Of a stretch of 64,000 nt of DNA, positions 11,101 to 23,058 are shown in pieces. How positions within the stretch are numbered: the stretch's first letter is position 1; the number at the start of each line of letters is the position of its first letter. The stretch comes from Takakia lepidozioides (taxonomy: Eukaryota > Streptophyta > Takakiopsida > Takakiales > Takakiaceae): the NCBI GenBank assembly GCA_030704615.1, contig CM060732.1:40901053-40965052 (forward strand), in the 5' to 3' direction. Below the pieces are notes generated by a model. It was not told where the DNA came from, ran no database searches, and saw only the letters and a list, made by a program, of their open reading frames with translations. The position numbers were made by a program, and so were the translations under genes.

Positions 11101-14066
11101 ACAAACAAACATGTGGAATATGGAAGACCAGATGAAGGAAGATGTATCTCACCGTGTACATGTACTCCATGAAAGCCTCACGGGTCAACGAGTACCACGT
11201 TTCCGATGTCTTGGAGCTTTCGCACTTCTTGTACATCTCCGCTGAAAAGATGGTCTTGAAGTTGGTCAAGGGCATCTGCCCTATCCTTTGTATCCTATAC
11301 AGTGTGTGAACCAAACTCGTTTTGACATGCGATGTCTCCGTTCCTCTGCAGAATGATATCTGTAAGTCAGAATGAAATTCAAGGTCTTCAATCAAAGAAG
11401 AACGGAACCACAAGTGGAACATGTAGAATGAGAAACCAACCTGTTCACATCATTCATTGCCGTCAGAAGACCCATCATGTTCCCGTCACAATCCAGCACC
11501 ATCGATCGAACAGAGTAATGCCACTCTTCCTCCTGTGAGTGCAGCCTCCCAATGACAGCCATCCATGCAAGCAAGCGGTGGTTCCCATCCCAAACGTGAA
11601 ACATCTTTCCCGAGAATGCCTGGGTGGAAGGTTTCCTGGAGAGAAGAAGTTCGAAGGATTCGTTCAGCTGTCTCCAAATGGGGTCCTAGGAGTCCACGAT
11701 TGACTCATCCACGAGGAGCTCATTACCTTTGGAATCCCTAGTAGAAACGTAAAAGACTGCGGATCCATCCAAATACCCATGCACAAACTCGGCCTCCAGC
11801 TTGAGAATGTCCTTGACGAGGGGTGTACGAACGACGGGCATGGAAACCAACCTACACAGGGGAATCTTCAACCTCCCACCCGGGGCAAGCATACTTTGCA
11901 CCACAAGCTGAGAGTTTACCTTCTGACCCCCCAGCATCTCAGCGGCTTTGCTTTCATAGAACTCATCGTCCACATCAACAATTATCTCCTTCTCCTGACC
12001 CGAAGGGACCTCATTTGCCACACTTTGCATCTTCTCCTGCAAGGTTGTTCATTCAACTTGATATTAGAGAGGCATGAAACGTCGGCTGAGGCATGAAAAA
12101 GTGGACTCAAAGAGTGTGCGTTGACGCACACTATTTTAAGCTGCCAGGTAAGTGTACATTGACCCTCACAGACATGTCCTATATTGCCGAATTCCACAGA
12201 AAAAGACAATGTAAAAGTGGGCTCAAACAGTGTGCGTTGACGCACACTGTTTCACTTGCCAGGTAAATGATCATTGAACATCTACTTGTGCCAGGTAAGG
12301 GTTCATTGTAAACTCCAAGATATGCGGCCGATTTCGGATGAAAAAAGTGAAAAGGTGAGTTCGAACAGTGTGACATGTACAGCTCAAACAGTGTGCGTTG
12401 ACGCACACTGTTTGCCAGTGAGGGATTCTTTCATCCTCAGAAACGTGCCCTAAATGCCGAATTTCAATAGGAAAAAACACTTACATGTTCAGCTCAAACA
12501 GTGTGCGCCAACGCACACTGTTTGAGCTGCCACTGAATGGTTATTTCATCATCATAAACCTGCCCTAGAAGTTCGAATTTCAATCGGAAAAAACACTTAC
12601 ATGTTCAGCTCAAAACAGTGTGCGCCAACGCACACTGTTTGAGCTGCCACTGAATGCTTATTTCATCATCATAAACCTGCCCTGGAAGTCCGAATTTAAC
12701 TCGGAAAAAACACTTACATGTTCAGCTCAAACAGTGTGCGCCAACGCACACTATTTGAGCTGCCACTGAATGGTTATTTCATCATCATAAACCTGCCCTG
12801 GAAGTCCGAATTTAACTCAGAGAAAACCGTGACATGTAGAGCTCAAACAGTGTGCGCCAATGCACACTATTTGAGCTGCCACTGAATGGTTATTTCATCA
12901 TCAAAAACCTGCCCTGGAAGTCCGAATTTAACACCAAAAAAATAGTGACATGTACAGCTCAAACAGTGTGCGCCAACGCACACTGTTTGAGCTGCCACTG
13001 AATGGTTATTTCATCATCATAAACCTGCCCTGGAAGTCCGAATTTCAATCGGAAAAAACACTTACATGTTCAGCTCAAACAGTGTGCGCCAACGCACACT
13101 GTTTGAGCTGCCAATGAATGGTTATTTCATCATCATAAACCTGCCCTGGAAGTCCGAATTTAACTCGGAAAAAACACTTACATGTTCAGCTCAAACAGTG
13201 TGCGCCAACGCACACTGTTTGAGCTGCCACTGAATGCTTATTTCATCATCATAAACCTGCCCTGGAAGTCCGAATTTAACTCGGAAAAAACACTTACATG
13301 TTCAGCTCAAACAGTGTGCGCCAACGCACACTGTTTGAGCTGCCACTGAATGGTTATTTCATCATCAGAAACGTGCCCTAAAGGGCGAATTCAACACGGA
13401 GAAAACCGTGACATGTAGAGCTCAAACAGTGTGCGCCAACGCACACTGTTTGAGCTGCCACTGAAGGGTTCTCTCGTCCTGACATACATATCCTGGAAAA
13501 CCGATATCCAGACGGAAACAGTAGTGAAATGTTCAGCTCAACTCACACTGATTGAGCTTGCAATTTGGGTTGTATTGAACCTGCTGTAGTGCCCAAGTTT
13601 GGGCGTTTCGCACCTGAACAATCAAGCAAATTGGTAGGCCCAAACAGTGTGCGTTGCCGCACACTGTTTGGGCTTCCAGTTTGCGGTGCTTTCAGCCTGG
13701 TGCAGATGTCCTGTGTGGGCTATATTCATATCAGCAACGAAACACAAATGTGGGTCTTAAAGATTTCACCTTTTTCTTGGCTGCTCCAGAAGACTCCCCA
13801 ATTGCCGGGGACCCTTTGCGCTTCGGGCTGCTCTCTGCGCCGAGCGTGTACGTGAGCCTCTCCCTCTCCCTCTTTCCCGCAGGCAGACTCCTCGTGAGGC
13901 CACCTTCAACATCCTCTTCCATCTCGTCTGTCTCTCCCTCAGATGCGGTGTCCTCTTCATCTGTTCTTGGAACTATGGCGGGCTGCTGTTCTTCTGCTGA
14001 TTCCTGCTCCTCCATCGCCACACTTTCCTCTACTCCCTCTTCTACCTCCTTTTCCTCTTCGTCCAC
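8192..14066 (-). pseudogene. ParB-like plus permuted DNA amino-methyltransferase fusion (MULE cargo), decayed
   Basis: Nine exons can be traced with GT/AG borders: about 14066-13771, 12036-11441, 11345-11153, 11048-10608, 10488-10265, 10123-9472, 9369-9031, 8904-8619 and 8502-8192. Exon 1 is acidic, with basic nuclear-localisation-like clusters (SPKRK, AAKKK). Exon 2 looks ParB-like: RLKIPLCRL early and DGNHRLLAW late, as in the ParB/Srx fold. Exon 7 has AELIILDIPDGL, then a YWRWVF...FLSDAGVLVL helix-strand pair, matching motif IV and beyond (usual DPPY, here DIPD). Exons 8-9 join as VLDLSMGTGT...HLFGIEGD, matching motif I (FxGxG) and II. Motif IV before motif I is the beta-class order of N4C/N6A methyltransferases. 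In-frame stops lie at 11686-11688 (TAG), 10818-10820 (TAA) and 10294-10296 (TGA). The ATG is not resolved. Bacterial and phage ParB-methyltransferase fusions are known, so capture from a prokaryotic source is plausible but inferred. Confidence 0.6.
12090..13680. repeat. Palindromic minisatellite array inside the cargo gene's first intron
   Basis: About a dozen units of roughly 117 bases. Each holds a near-perfect hairpin of about 36-40 bases (arms around AGTGTGCG / CGCACACT with GCTCAAAC / GTTTGAGC outside), followed by a spacer with TGAATGGTTATTTCATCATC. The loop is CCAA or TTGA in different units. The outlying unit at 13638-13673 has CCCAAAC on one arm and GTTTGGG on the other, so both arms changed together. 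The array lies between the splice donor at 13770 and the acceptor at 12037 of the minus-strand gene. Confidence 0.9.
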
Positions 14067-14109
14067 TTTTCCATCCTCATTCTATCTCTGGCTCTATTCC
14101 TGTTTCTAG

Positions 14110-15015
14110 AGCTCGTGAAGTATAGTGACTTCCTTCTCTTCCTCCTCCGCTGGAAACAAGGGCTCACCACGATGCCTCTAGAGCTCTCCAGTTTGACGTT
14201 TGTAACAAGTGCTGCTATGGCATGTAACCAAAATTAAAATTGGACGTTGTCAACCATATTTGGATGCGGGTGTTGTTATTGTGTGCGAACGGAATTCATC
14301 CATTCCGTTGTCTCCGTATTATCCAAGCAATAAAGCGCTAGAAAAAAAGTACATCCGTTGCATGCACTAGCGATATATGTCAGATGTATTGCGCCGCCTG
14401 CCAATACACCGCGGCCTTCTTGCTTTCTTTCAAATTCGGATGTGCCGTAGAAATCTAATGCTAGTTCATTTTCGAGCAGTTCTTGCAGATCCGCAATAAT
14501 TGTTATGTTTCACATATGCATCCACGTGTGTTGTACTGCCTACCCTGTGGTTTGCATTTTACCGTAACCGTCGCCATGGGGTCATTCGGCATAAAGGGTT
14601 CTGTCGGATACGACCATGTCTGGCACGCATTCGTGCGAGGTATCTTCTGCAGTGTCAATGTTTGTGTTGTGCTCTTCTGGCACAGCACAACCTCATGACA
14701 TTTGTGGTCTTCCTGTTTACTGCTCTCCAGGGTTGTTGCCGTCTTTTCATAATGGATGGTTTCATGTCGTTTTCAGTGTTTGTTTTCATCCATAAACAGC
14801 ACGGCTTCTTGTAGTATTTGAAAATAGTTTTTCTGGTTAGTGCCTCTTGGCGTTGCTGTTTCCGAAGTGAAGGTGCATCTCATCCCTACATCCTTTGCAT
14901 GCATCACCTGCAACCTTTGGGTTGGAGCTACCCTTGTTGACCTCGGTTTGCTTGTCTTAATTCCCCTTTCGGTAATTACGGGCTATCAGTTCGAGGATTC
15001 CGCAACTTTCGTTCA
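14110..15015. other. Bidirectional promoter region between the two MULE genes
   Basis: This stretch lies between the divergent cargo gene and the transposase gene. Short open frames here (for example 14500-14814 plus) show no recognisable domain. It probably holds both promoters, but no clear TATA element was assigned. Confidence 0.35.
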
Positions 15016-15027
15016 GTGAGGAAAAAC

Positions 15028-18000
15028 ATGTCGAGGGAGCGAGATATACTTGCTCGATTCCATTCCAATGCAGGTACTCTTCCACTGCAGACGACGATGG
15101 GTTTGCAGTTGTTCATGAGGATGAGCTGGTTACAGTGTTCCCGCTGGAGTTGGGTTCTCTCCTTGTTCAAAAAGAGGTGTATGACGAGGATGGGAATTTG
15201 GATTCTGGGCACTTGGAGAAACCATTGGTTGGCAAGTGTGGAAGGAAGTGGAGAGTCCTTCCAGGCACATACCGTGTCCTTGGAAAAGAGAGAAGACAAT
15301 CAGCAGGATCGGTCGTTACCCCTGGCACTGCAGCATCGGTCGTGCAACAGAAGAGCACAGTTCCTGTGAAACAAGAGGTGAGCACATCCACTACCTTCGT
15401 GACTCTTTCAGACTCGTCCTCGGAGGATGTTTCTGAGATTCCTCCGCCAGTGCAGACTCCGTCATTGGATGATGACAAATTGCAAGAGATAACGAGTGTC
15501 ATTCCAAAAATGAAAGCCCTCGCAGGTGTGCCTGGGTGCAAGAGCGAGCTGCGTTTTGTTGATTGGGAGTCCCTTCCTGTGCAACGGGTTCAATACGTGC
15601 CAGCACAGTTTGATGGGGACATCCTGTTTGAGCTCAACCCTCCCACCTCTTCCACTGGACTGGCTGGGCTTTTACAGGGCATGGACAAGAAACATGATGG
15701 ACATCCTTGGTGCAGGACAAAAACGTCGAACATCCATAACGACATTGGCTTGAAATTTCGGAGGTCGGTCTACGTTGGGCATTGTAAGTGCCAGAATATT
15801 TCTTGCCCTCGCCTGAGAAACAGCGCTCAACCAAACAAAAGTGAGTGGGAAGGTGTGCCCCTGAATCCTTTCACCCCAGGGCTTGCCCCTCCCAGGACCA
15901 ATACTTTCGTGTGCAGGTTCTGCAAACTTTCCCCGTCCTGTGTTTCTGTGTGCCACGCTCGTATGTATCAGGTGGCACACCGATGCAAGACAATGACTCG
16001 TGCCTGCATTCATATGGGTGCACACGAGCATCCTGTGTCCAAAGGAAGTTGCAGGGATAGCGTGGACATCGCTAGAAATTTGCTGAAGCAGGAGTTCCAC
16101 AATGCCCCTTGTGCAACACCTTCTGCTATAGCGCTTGCAGCTAGCAAGGCATTCCTGGAGAAACACATACTGGGTGAAGGGGATGCGACACAACTTATGC
16201 TGGATGCAGATTCGCTTAATGCAGTCATGGACCATTTTTCCGTGTTGAGTTCTCCCAATATTCGAAACCAGGTGAATGCACTCAGAATGGGCACAGGCAC
16301 TGCTGGATTCATGGACAACATTATGGACCTGAAACGGAGGAGTCGCTATGAATTCATTCAAAACAGTATCTTCCCTGGCCAGGGCTCGTCCAAGGTGTAT
16401 TTGTTCAAGATGTCCGCTGTGGGCGAAGGCAGTGGTGTGAGCATTGTCCGCCGTATGCAACCAGGAGGAGATTTGGCTAAATGTTGGTTAATGTTTGATC
16501 ACTGCAAACGGGTGAAGGGTTGGACAACCATGGCGTGCCATGTGTATGATCCGGCGTACCAGCGTGTGCTCTCCATAGCAATTTGTGATATGCAGTCGGA
16601 GGACACTGAATCCCAGATGCTCATGTGGAATTCGCTCTTGGCCATCATGCAGCGCAATGGAATACAAAACACAAATTTTGCGGGCTTCATGGCTGATAGT
16701 GCACAGGCAAATTTCAATGCAGTGCGACGCGTGTTTGGTTCGGGGATCCTAAGGTCCCAATGGAAAATAGGGAGCGCACATGCCTCTTCCATTGGACTCA
16801 ATCTCTGGCACGTCATACAAAGCGCTGCATTCGCCCTGACCTGCAGTTGGAGCACAGAAGGCTCTGTCTCAAGTACAAGAATGCCACCTCAATGGGAGAA
16901 GCTGAGAGCACTTACCAGGCAATCCGGGCTTGGTGGTTCTCCTCTGGTGCTGCAACAGGTACGAGGAGTTGGAGGACTGGTTGGTTTTCTGGCACTTCAG
17001 GTACAGACAGTGGGGAGCTTTCATGACGACGGTAAGCCTCTTCAATCCCAAAAACAGAAATTTTGCATCGTGCCTGTTCATTTGGGGTTCTTCGATTGTC
17101 ACTTGAAGAACCTCTACCATTTGTTTTCGTTCCTCACATATCCATGCAATGCCTCCTGCAGGACATGTCCTTGGAGGACTTGGCCGACATGCCATCTTGT
17201 AATTTGGCGGAGACTGTTCACAACGCCTAGATGCAGCAGTCTACCAAAGCAGGTCGTGACTTGTATGTGGCCACTGCTGATGACATGGTGCGTGCACTTA
17301 CACAACAAACGTACCGCAATTTTCTGATGGGACGGGGTGGAGGCAAGGGCCCTGATACAACTTTGTTGATGCTAAGGGCTGCGAGTAGGTCTGGAGTCCC
17401 GTCAAAGATGGCCAGAGCTCTAAACAGATGCACTGAAGGGTCCCCTCTACAATCCAGGATCCCCCATTTGGAAGGCGAGGAAAGATTTGGATCATGCAAA
17501 AGGAAATTGAACACTCTTCCAGGGTCAGATGGAGATTCCCATCGGCCAGACAGGGTCAATTTCTCTGTGCCAAAGGTGTCTCCACTGCAGACTGAGTCGT
17601 GTGCCCGCCCCTTCCCAGGTGGGTCCTCCTCCAGTGGAGCAGGAGCAGAACATACAAGCATATTAGCGGGAATCCCATTGGAGGAGGCGGTGGCCATGGT
17701 GCAGGAATCCGATTGCATTGATAGTGAGTGGCATATAGAACGCACCCCACCAGGATCTAGAGTGGCTTGCATGGCAATTCGGACCCCCTCATTCAAGAAA
17801 TGCAAATCAAAGATATGCAAAGGCTCCAGGGGGACTCCAGCTCCAACATTCACAGGGTTGTTCCGACCTTATCATAGTGGGGAGTCAAAGGACCACAAAT
17901 TTTGGTTCTGCCCAGACGATATGGCACGATGCGTGAAGGGAATAGTTCATCCTTCGGTGATAATGAAACCCCCTCCCCCCGCAATTTGGCCTGTGCAAAT

Positions 18001-18463
18001 TGGGACGTCGCTATCATCAACCGAGATAAGCATGCTGGAGGAGGGAGGGATATGTCTTGCACGGTCCCGGGTGGTGCCCTCATGCACTGTCGGCACAGAT
18101 GTGCCACATGCTCCGGCAATGCCACCACCCGGTGCCGACTCCCACCCAACAAAAAGAGATGGAAAAACAGTGCGCTGTTTCGCTTCGGGTGCAGATCACG
18201 AATGCAAGATGGAATCTGCTAGAATTTTGCAGGCTCGGGTGTCTCGTATCACCGAAGTCCCTTCTCCGGGGTATGGACGGATTTATACAGTGCTGTCAAT
18301 TGGGTCAGTTCTTCATGGCAAAGAATATCAGGTTACCGTCGGGAATTTCCCTTCGTGCACTTGTCCGGACTTTGTAACGATGCGTGAGGGCGCTCTCGGC
18401 ATGAGAGGGAAGTGGGTCCCCTGCAAGCATCAATATTACATATACCTTGTGTTGCGACGGTAA
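15028..18463 (+). pseudogene. MULE transposase with SWIM zinc finger, decayed
   Basis: The main open frame begins near 15093 and runs to about 16745. It has a Cys/His-rich N-terminal part (HCKCQNISCPRL, FVCRFCKLSPSC), then a DDE-type core: CWLMFDHCKRVKGWTTM around the first Asp and FAGFMADSAQANFNAV around the second. A one-base loss near 16743 shifts the frame to ERTCLFHWTQSL and SMGEAESTYQAIRAWW. A second shift near 16955 leads to EELEDWLVFWHFRYRQWG. A GT donor at 17032 and an AG acceptor ending at 17161 flank an intron. The last exon contains a TAG stop at 17228-17230 and ends with a SWIM zinc finger (SCTCPDF then CKHQYYIYL). MULE transposases cut and paste DNA with long inverted ends; SWIM fingers are typical. 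Three disabling lesions make this copy inactive. An ATG at 15028 is in another frame, so the start is unresolved. Confidence 0.8.
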
Positions 18464-18983
18464 GAGAGACCAATTCATCCACCAAGCCACACTAGGCTAT
18501 GGAGAAGTGAACACCCTTCTACAGCGGGACACCTCGCGTGGAGCTCCGCCAACTTCTCTTTGAACACATACGAGCCATGCCCGCTTCCCATGCTGGTTTG
18601 TAGGTTGCCGTGTGAAGACTTTGCATTTCTGACAAACATATGGATTTCGTTTACGGAACCAGGGCAAAAGCACATGCAATTCATTGTAAGCGTCTATCTG
18701 TGAATTGAAATAAACTGTGAGAATCATTCTGAGCTCAAATCTGCCATGTATTCATATTTCTGTTTTTGAGCGGGCATTGCAGACATGGTGTGTGTTGGCC
18801 CCCTTTGTTTTGTCCACGGTAATAGGCCCTCTTCCTGCAATCCTCGCCTATAGGACCTTCTTCTCCAGCAGATTCGTGCCGCTCACGCTTCCCTGAAGCG
18901 TGAGCTTAACTCACGCTTTGTAGCTTGAACGTGAGCTCAGCTCCCAGGCTCACGGGGCTGGGCTCACGCCGTAGCTACGCTCC
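18464..18983. other. MULE right terminal region
   Basis: Non-coding. From about 18800 it matches 30243-30383 (GTCCACGG.AATAGG, then CTCACGCTT repeats, then GTAGCTAC.CTCC). It holds several GTGAGC/GCTCAC subterminal repeats and the terminal inverted repeat. Confidence 0.7.
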
Positions 18984-18992
18984 TTTTAGTCG
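18984..18992. repeat. Right target-site duplication of the MULE
   Basis: TTTTAGTCG, one mismatch from the left copy at 7406-7414. Confidence 0.65.
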
Positions 18993-19390
18993 ATCTATCA
19001 TGACGTAGCGAGCACAACATCATAGCTGGTTTCTACTTTACAGAAGAGCTCATAATGATAATATCACCAAGCTCATTTATCCATTGCACTATACTTGTCA
19101 TCACAAGTTTACTAGACAACATATTGACATTGGTGCAGATCAAGATTCAGATGCTTCTGGAGGTGATTTAAATGCCTCCAAACTGATGGATGTGCTCGGG
19201 ATGTGGAGATTCCTAGCTTGGTACCTCACTTGGCACCAAGAAATTACCATTCACTTGCTCCCCATATATCCAAGGTTGGGATCTAGGCATAGGTCACCAG
19301 AGAATATGCCTCTTCGTTGCAACTTGATTTTATGCATAGTATGCCTTTAGATATATCTGACTTTGGGTAATGTTTAAATTCATCTGACAG

Positions 19391-19545
19391 GTCTTTACTT
19401 GCCCAACAGATGACATGATGACAATTTTTATGGCATTCCAATCACCCGAAATTGAAGTGCTACGGATCACCACCATCTTTGGGAATGTGGAAACTTCACT
19501 TGCAGCCACCATTGCACTCTACTTGGTTCATCTCTCCCCATTGAG
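19391..19545 (+). pseudogene. Inosine/uridine nucleoside hydrolase exon remnant
   Basis: After a splice-acceptor-like CTGACAG the frame encodes TDDMMTIFMAFQSPEIEVL followed by RITTIFGNVETSLA. This matches the N-terminal signature of nucleoside hydrolases (normally DTDPGxDDAxA...SPE.EVLGITTVFGNV). The first calcium-binding Asp residues and the Pro-Gly are lost (TCPTDD), so the product would not work. The enzymes split ribonucleosides into base and ribose. Only one exon-sized piece is visible and no partner exons were found; it looks like a gene fragment stranded next to the MULE end. Confidence 0.6.
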
Positions 19546-19589
19546 AATTACAAACTTGTCTCCATTCTGTAGCCTGGTTTTAATGCACT

Positions 19590-20350
19590 AAGTGTGAGAT
19601 GTTGAAGGATCTTATCAAAAAGTCTGTGAAGGGAAGTCAAGATCAACTCACCCATAAAAAGACTTTAGACAAGCATTTGAAGCATCAAGAATCTTGTCGA
19701 AGACTTTATCACAGTTGGAGAAATGAATCCGCTATGATGGGAATGAATTCCTCTGTATCATCCATGATAAGATGGATCACCGGAAGACGGCCCTTTCACG
19801 TCTACAAGCAACAAACAAGATGATTTCAGGATTAGGTCAGCTTCTCGAAGATTATATTTGCAGATGGATAATTGTATGAAGGACAACAATAATAGGTGGA
19901 TGTTGATATTTCTTTCTTTGCTCACAGCAAGAGATGTGTTTGAAGAGATTCAGTTGGGATTTTTTATGGTTGGTCATACGCACGAAGACATTGATGGATT
20001 TTTCAGCTATCTTTCAAAGAAATTGGAGAATAGCACTTATGCTAATGAGACATTTTATGGTTTCTCAAGAGTTACAGTTCATCCCACAAATCATTCAGGA
20101 GGTTCCAAACTTCAAGGAGTTTGTAGATGGACATATTATTGATGGAAAAGATGCTCTCGTCGGAGCGACATATATGCATGTTTTTCGATTCTACGTGGAC
20201 CATTCCTCATTTATTGGTCTGTCATGCAATACAAGAAATTTGCAACCGATTGTGACTGACTTCCAAAACAAAGTTAAATTAAAATGTGGAAGACTCTTGA
20301 TGATGGATCCCCTTCACTTCCCGTGGATCAGCCCAAGTGTGTTCGCATGA
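19590..20350 (+). pseudogene. DUF7869-like domain remnant
   Basis: The frame at 19858 reads QMDNCMKDNNNRW, then LGFFMVGHTHEDIDGFFS. This is the conserved core of a domain found in transposon-linked plant and animal proteins (DNC..NKN and GHTHEDID). The upstream piece 19599-19823 (KKTLDKHLKHQESCRRLYHSW) fits the region ahead of it but ends in a stop near 19821. Downstream the match jumps frame near 20105 (VPNFKEFVDGHIIDGK). At least two lesions make it a pseudogene. Its role is unknown; a recombinase-related origin is inferred. Confidence 0.6.
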
Positions 20351-21655
20351 CACCAATTTGGGGAGACAAAGAAGACGCTGTGTAGAAGCAATTTGTCATC
20401 AAAACTGGAATTAAAAAGTATATGGGTTTTTGGAATTTACGTCTTGCAAGATAAACTTGTGCCCGATTCAATATTTATAACTGGATGAATAAAGAATGCA
20501 AAGAATATGGAGGTTCGAACCTTGGACCTAGGATTAATAAAATAAATTGGAGTTGATGTAGAGAGCCAACGTGGGGATCCCACATGTGCAGCCCACGAGC
20601 ACTGACATGAGGGTGATTGCAACCTAGAGTGTCCATAATGCGACACGATCACGAGTACATGAGATGTTCTTAAGCTGGCGCAAGTTTTGAAAAATAAAAT
20701 TTTTGACCGTCGGATGAAGTCGATCCAAATCGTCGGCCAAAAGTACCGTGTCAAAACAATATGGGCAGGATTTTTAAAAATAAAAATAAATCAAATTAAA
20801 TCAAATCAAATTAAAAATAACGAAATTCTCAAATCTAATTCATCTATGCCCTCAACCTATGGGAAATGCGTATTTTTTGTTAAGGAAGTTCTTGTAAATC
20901 TATGTTTTTCATGTAGTAAAGCTTAATACAAAAATAACTAATTTCTATGCTCTTCAAAAGTCCCTAACATTTTATGGACTACATATTTTAGTGTAAGCTA
21001 AGGCATTCTAGATTCCTCGAAATGGGGGTGATCATAATGTGAGTCCTTTTTAATAGTGACATTGAAAATTGACCAAGAACAAAGTACATAATCATTAGAT
21101 TATGGACTATGACATTTTACTAGGGACTTTTTAAAAAGTCCTTAACTTTCAATATACTTAGTATTTTGAAATGAAACTTGAAAGAGTGGGTGAAGCCTCT
21201 AGTGCATATTATCCTTTAGAGTCATTTATTCAAATATTCCATTCGATTGAATAGTGTGAATGTATACCATCAATCTATGTGCAGAAAAAACTGTGTTGTG
21301 ACAGCAAAAAATGGACACTGTAGGCTGCAACGACTCAGGAGCCGTCGCCCCCTAGGCTAGTAAATACGTCGTAATTGTCATTAATATTTTTCAAGGCGCC
21401 GATATATCGGCCCTAATGTTGGATGGATTAATTTGCATGGGAGATGGATGAATATGTAGATGGATGGATGATTATTCTATGCCCATCCATCCATAAAATT
21501 AACAAATTCCATCCTCATTGCCACAGCCGTCGGATCAGAGGTTTGATTTGACGGTTGTGACATCAGAGACTACATACGGGGAGGGTGCATACTCCCTGAT
21601 TCTTTTTGGTTTATCACCTCGAGCTGATTCAGGCTCTCTAGCTAGGCTGTCAACG
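20351..21655. other. No recognisable gene
   Basis: AT-rich. Contains an AAATCAAATTAAA run near 20785-20820 and otherwise nothing that I can assign. Confidence 0.4.
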
Positions 21656-23018
21656 TTAGGAGAGAGAGGATGACACCATGTGTGTGGGAGAGAGAGAGAG
21701 CAACGTGTGTGTGTGAGAGAGCAACGCAGGGAGAGTTAGAAAGAGTATGGGTGTGAAAAAAAACCCTAAACTTGTGTGTGCACTATGTGTAAGAGATAAG
21801 AGATAAGAGATAGCCCGATGGAGCAGCCGCGGCGAGCAAACCGACGGCCCGCTGCTAGTAGCCACAGTGCCTTGAAGCAGGGAAGGAGGGGTAATTTGGC
21901 AAGAAGGAGAGCCTTTGCAAGTGTCACAAGGTCAGCACGGAGTGCGTTCTTTTCAATTTTGTTTTTGTTTTGTCTTTTGTTTTTGCTTTTCCAATGTCAG
22001 ACTCCTTCTTCGCTTGCAATGCAGATGGCGACGAAGAGAGAGTAGTGGGTCAATGTTTGTTGAATATCTTTTCAACGAAAGGTGTTGTGTTATCTGTCTC
22101 TACACATCCAACACTCACATAAGCAAATTATATGTACGTGCATGGCAATTGATCTGGAGAGGGAATTTTGTATTTGAAGCAGACTCAGTGCCTTGAAGTA
22201 GAGAAGAAGGGATCATCATAGCTTGGCGGAGCCTTGTCAAGTGTCACAAGGCCAGACTCCAAGTAGCATGTGAGTTCTTTTGTTTTTGGTTTGTACGGGA
22301 AAACCCACCCGTAGCAACCAGTGAATTTGTTGAAGTTTTCAGGCACTTGGTCGGATTCTATATAGAGATCTCTACCCATACTTGTACAGGCATGTAGGGC
22401 TTCTACTTATTTTCTCAATTATTTGTATCTTCAGGCAGATCAGGTTTGTGGTAATAGTTTCCATACCAAGTGATGTACGATTCTACTCAGATGCGTGCTG
22501 CGATTCAACAAAATAGAGCTAGAGTAAGAACAGACCTGCAACTGCCATGAACTGAGGCATGGCTACCACCACACCAAGCGTTCCCTGTCCCTGTTGTGCA
22601 TTTCGTCCCTTAGACCTCCGTCTCTCACCGATGCTCTCTGAATATGGTTGCTCACAAGCGAGACCTATATCTTTCATTGTCTCTTTATGTCCAATAATTG
22701 TTACTTCTTCCTCACACTCATAGACCTCTCGTTTGAACGCTAGCAGATTGCTGTCTCTTTTCTTTTCGTTAGTACTCTGAAGTTCTCGGTTACTTCACTT
22801 TAACCAACGGAACAAGCTTTGCCGACCAACGCCACCGACACATCGCAAAATGAAACGTTCACTGTGAAGCACAAAATGAGGAAATTAGGAACCCTAGCAA
22901 TATGATGTGAAATTTGGTAGACCTTCATGGAATATGTCCAGATTATCATTTGGACAGATGTAGGGGGTTCATGGGTTGCCTTTGATTCAGTTGTTTTTCT
23001 GTTGGAAGGGAGAGCTGT

Positions 23019-23020
<2 letters not shown>
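21656..23020. other. Low-complexity and short-ORF region
   Basis: Starts with (GA)n and (GT)n-rich DNA and a triplicated GATAAGA near 21788. A 75-codon plus frame at 21818 encodes a basic stretch followed by FFSILFLFCLLFLLF, which could be a single membrane segment. There is no conserved domain and codon use is not convincing, so I do not call a gene. Confidence 0.3.

Positions 23021-23056
<36 letters not shown>
23021..23056. repeat. (GA)n microsatellite
   Basis: Near-uninterrupted GA dinucleotides. Confidence 0.95.

Positions 23057-23058
<2 letters not shown>

Larger units (their letters stand above)
7415..18983 (+). mobile_element. MULE-type DNA transposon carrying a methyltransferase-like cargo gene
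   Basis: About 11.57 kb. The left end starts GGGGGTGCTATTCCGTGAGCCC. The right end, reverse complemented, starts GGAGCGTAGCTACGGCGTGAGCCC. Both then carry further GTGAGCC/GGCTCAC repeats, so the ends are similar inverted repeats with subterminal repeats. A 9-bp duplication with one mismatch flanks the element. Inside are a MULE transposase gene on plus (15.03-18.46 kb) and a divergent multi-exon cargo gene on minus (14.07-8.19 kb). A second copy of the right end lies at 30200-30383, confirming it as a dispersed boundary. The element is dead: both genes carry stops or frameshifts. Confidence 0.8.

Noticed and set aside
12090-13680. CRISPR-like regular array
   Set aside because: The units are tandem with similar spacers, not unique spacers, and each is itself a palindrome. 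The setting is an intron of a eukaryotic transposon gene.
13654-14109. Ser-rich 151-codon plus frame
   Set aside because: It is the antisense of the acidic Glu-rich first exon of the cargo gene.
15672-16460. 262-codon minus open frame
   Set aside because: Shadow of the transposase coding strand; the plus frame has DDE-type motifs.
21818-22045. 75-codon frame with a hydrophobic stretch
   Set aside because: No conserved domain, no promoter signal and low-complexity surroundings.
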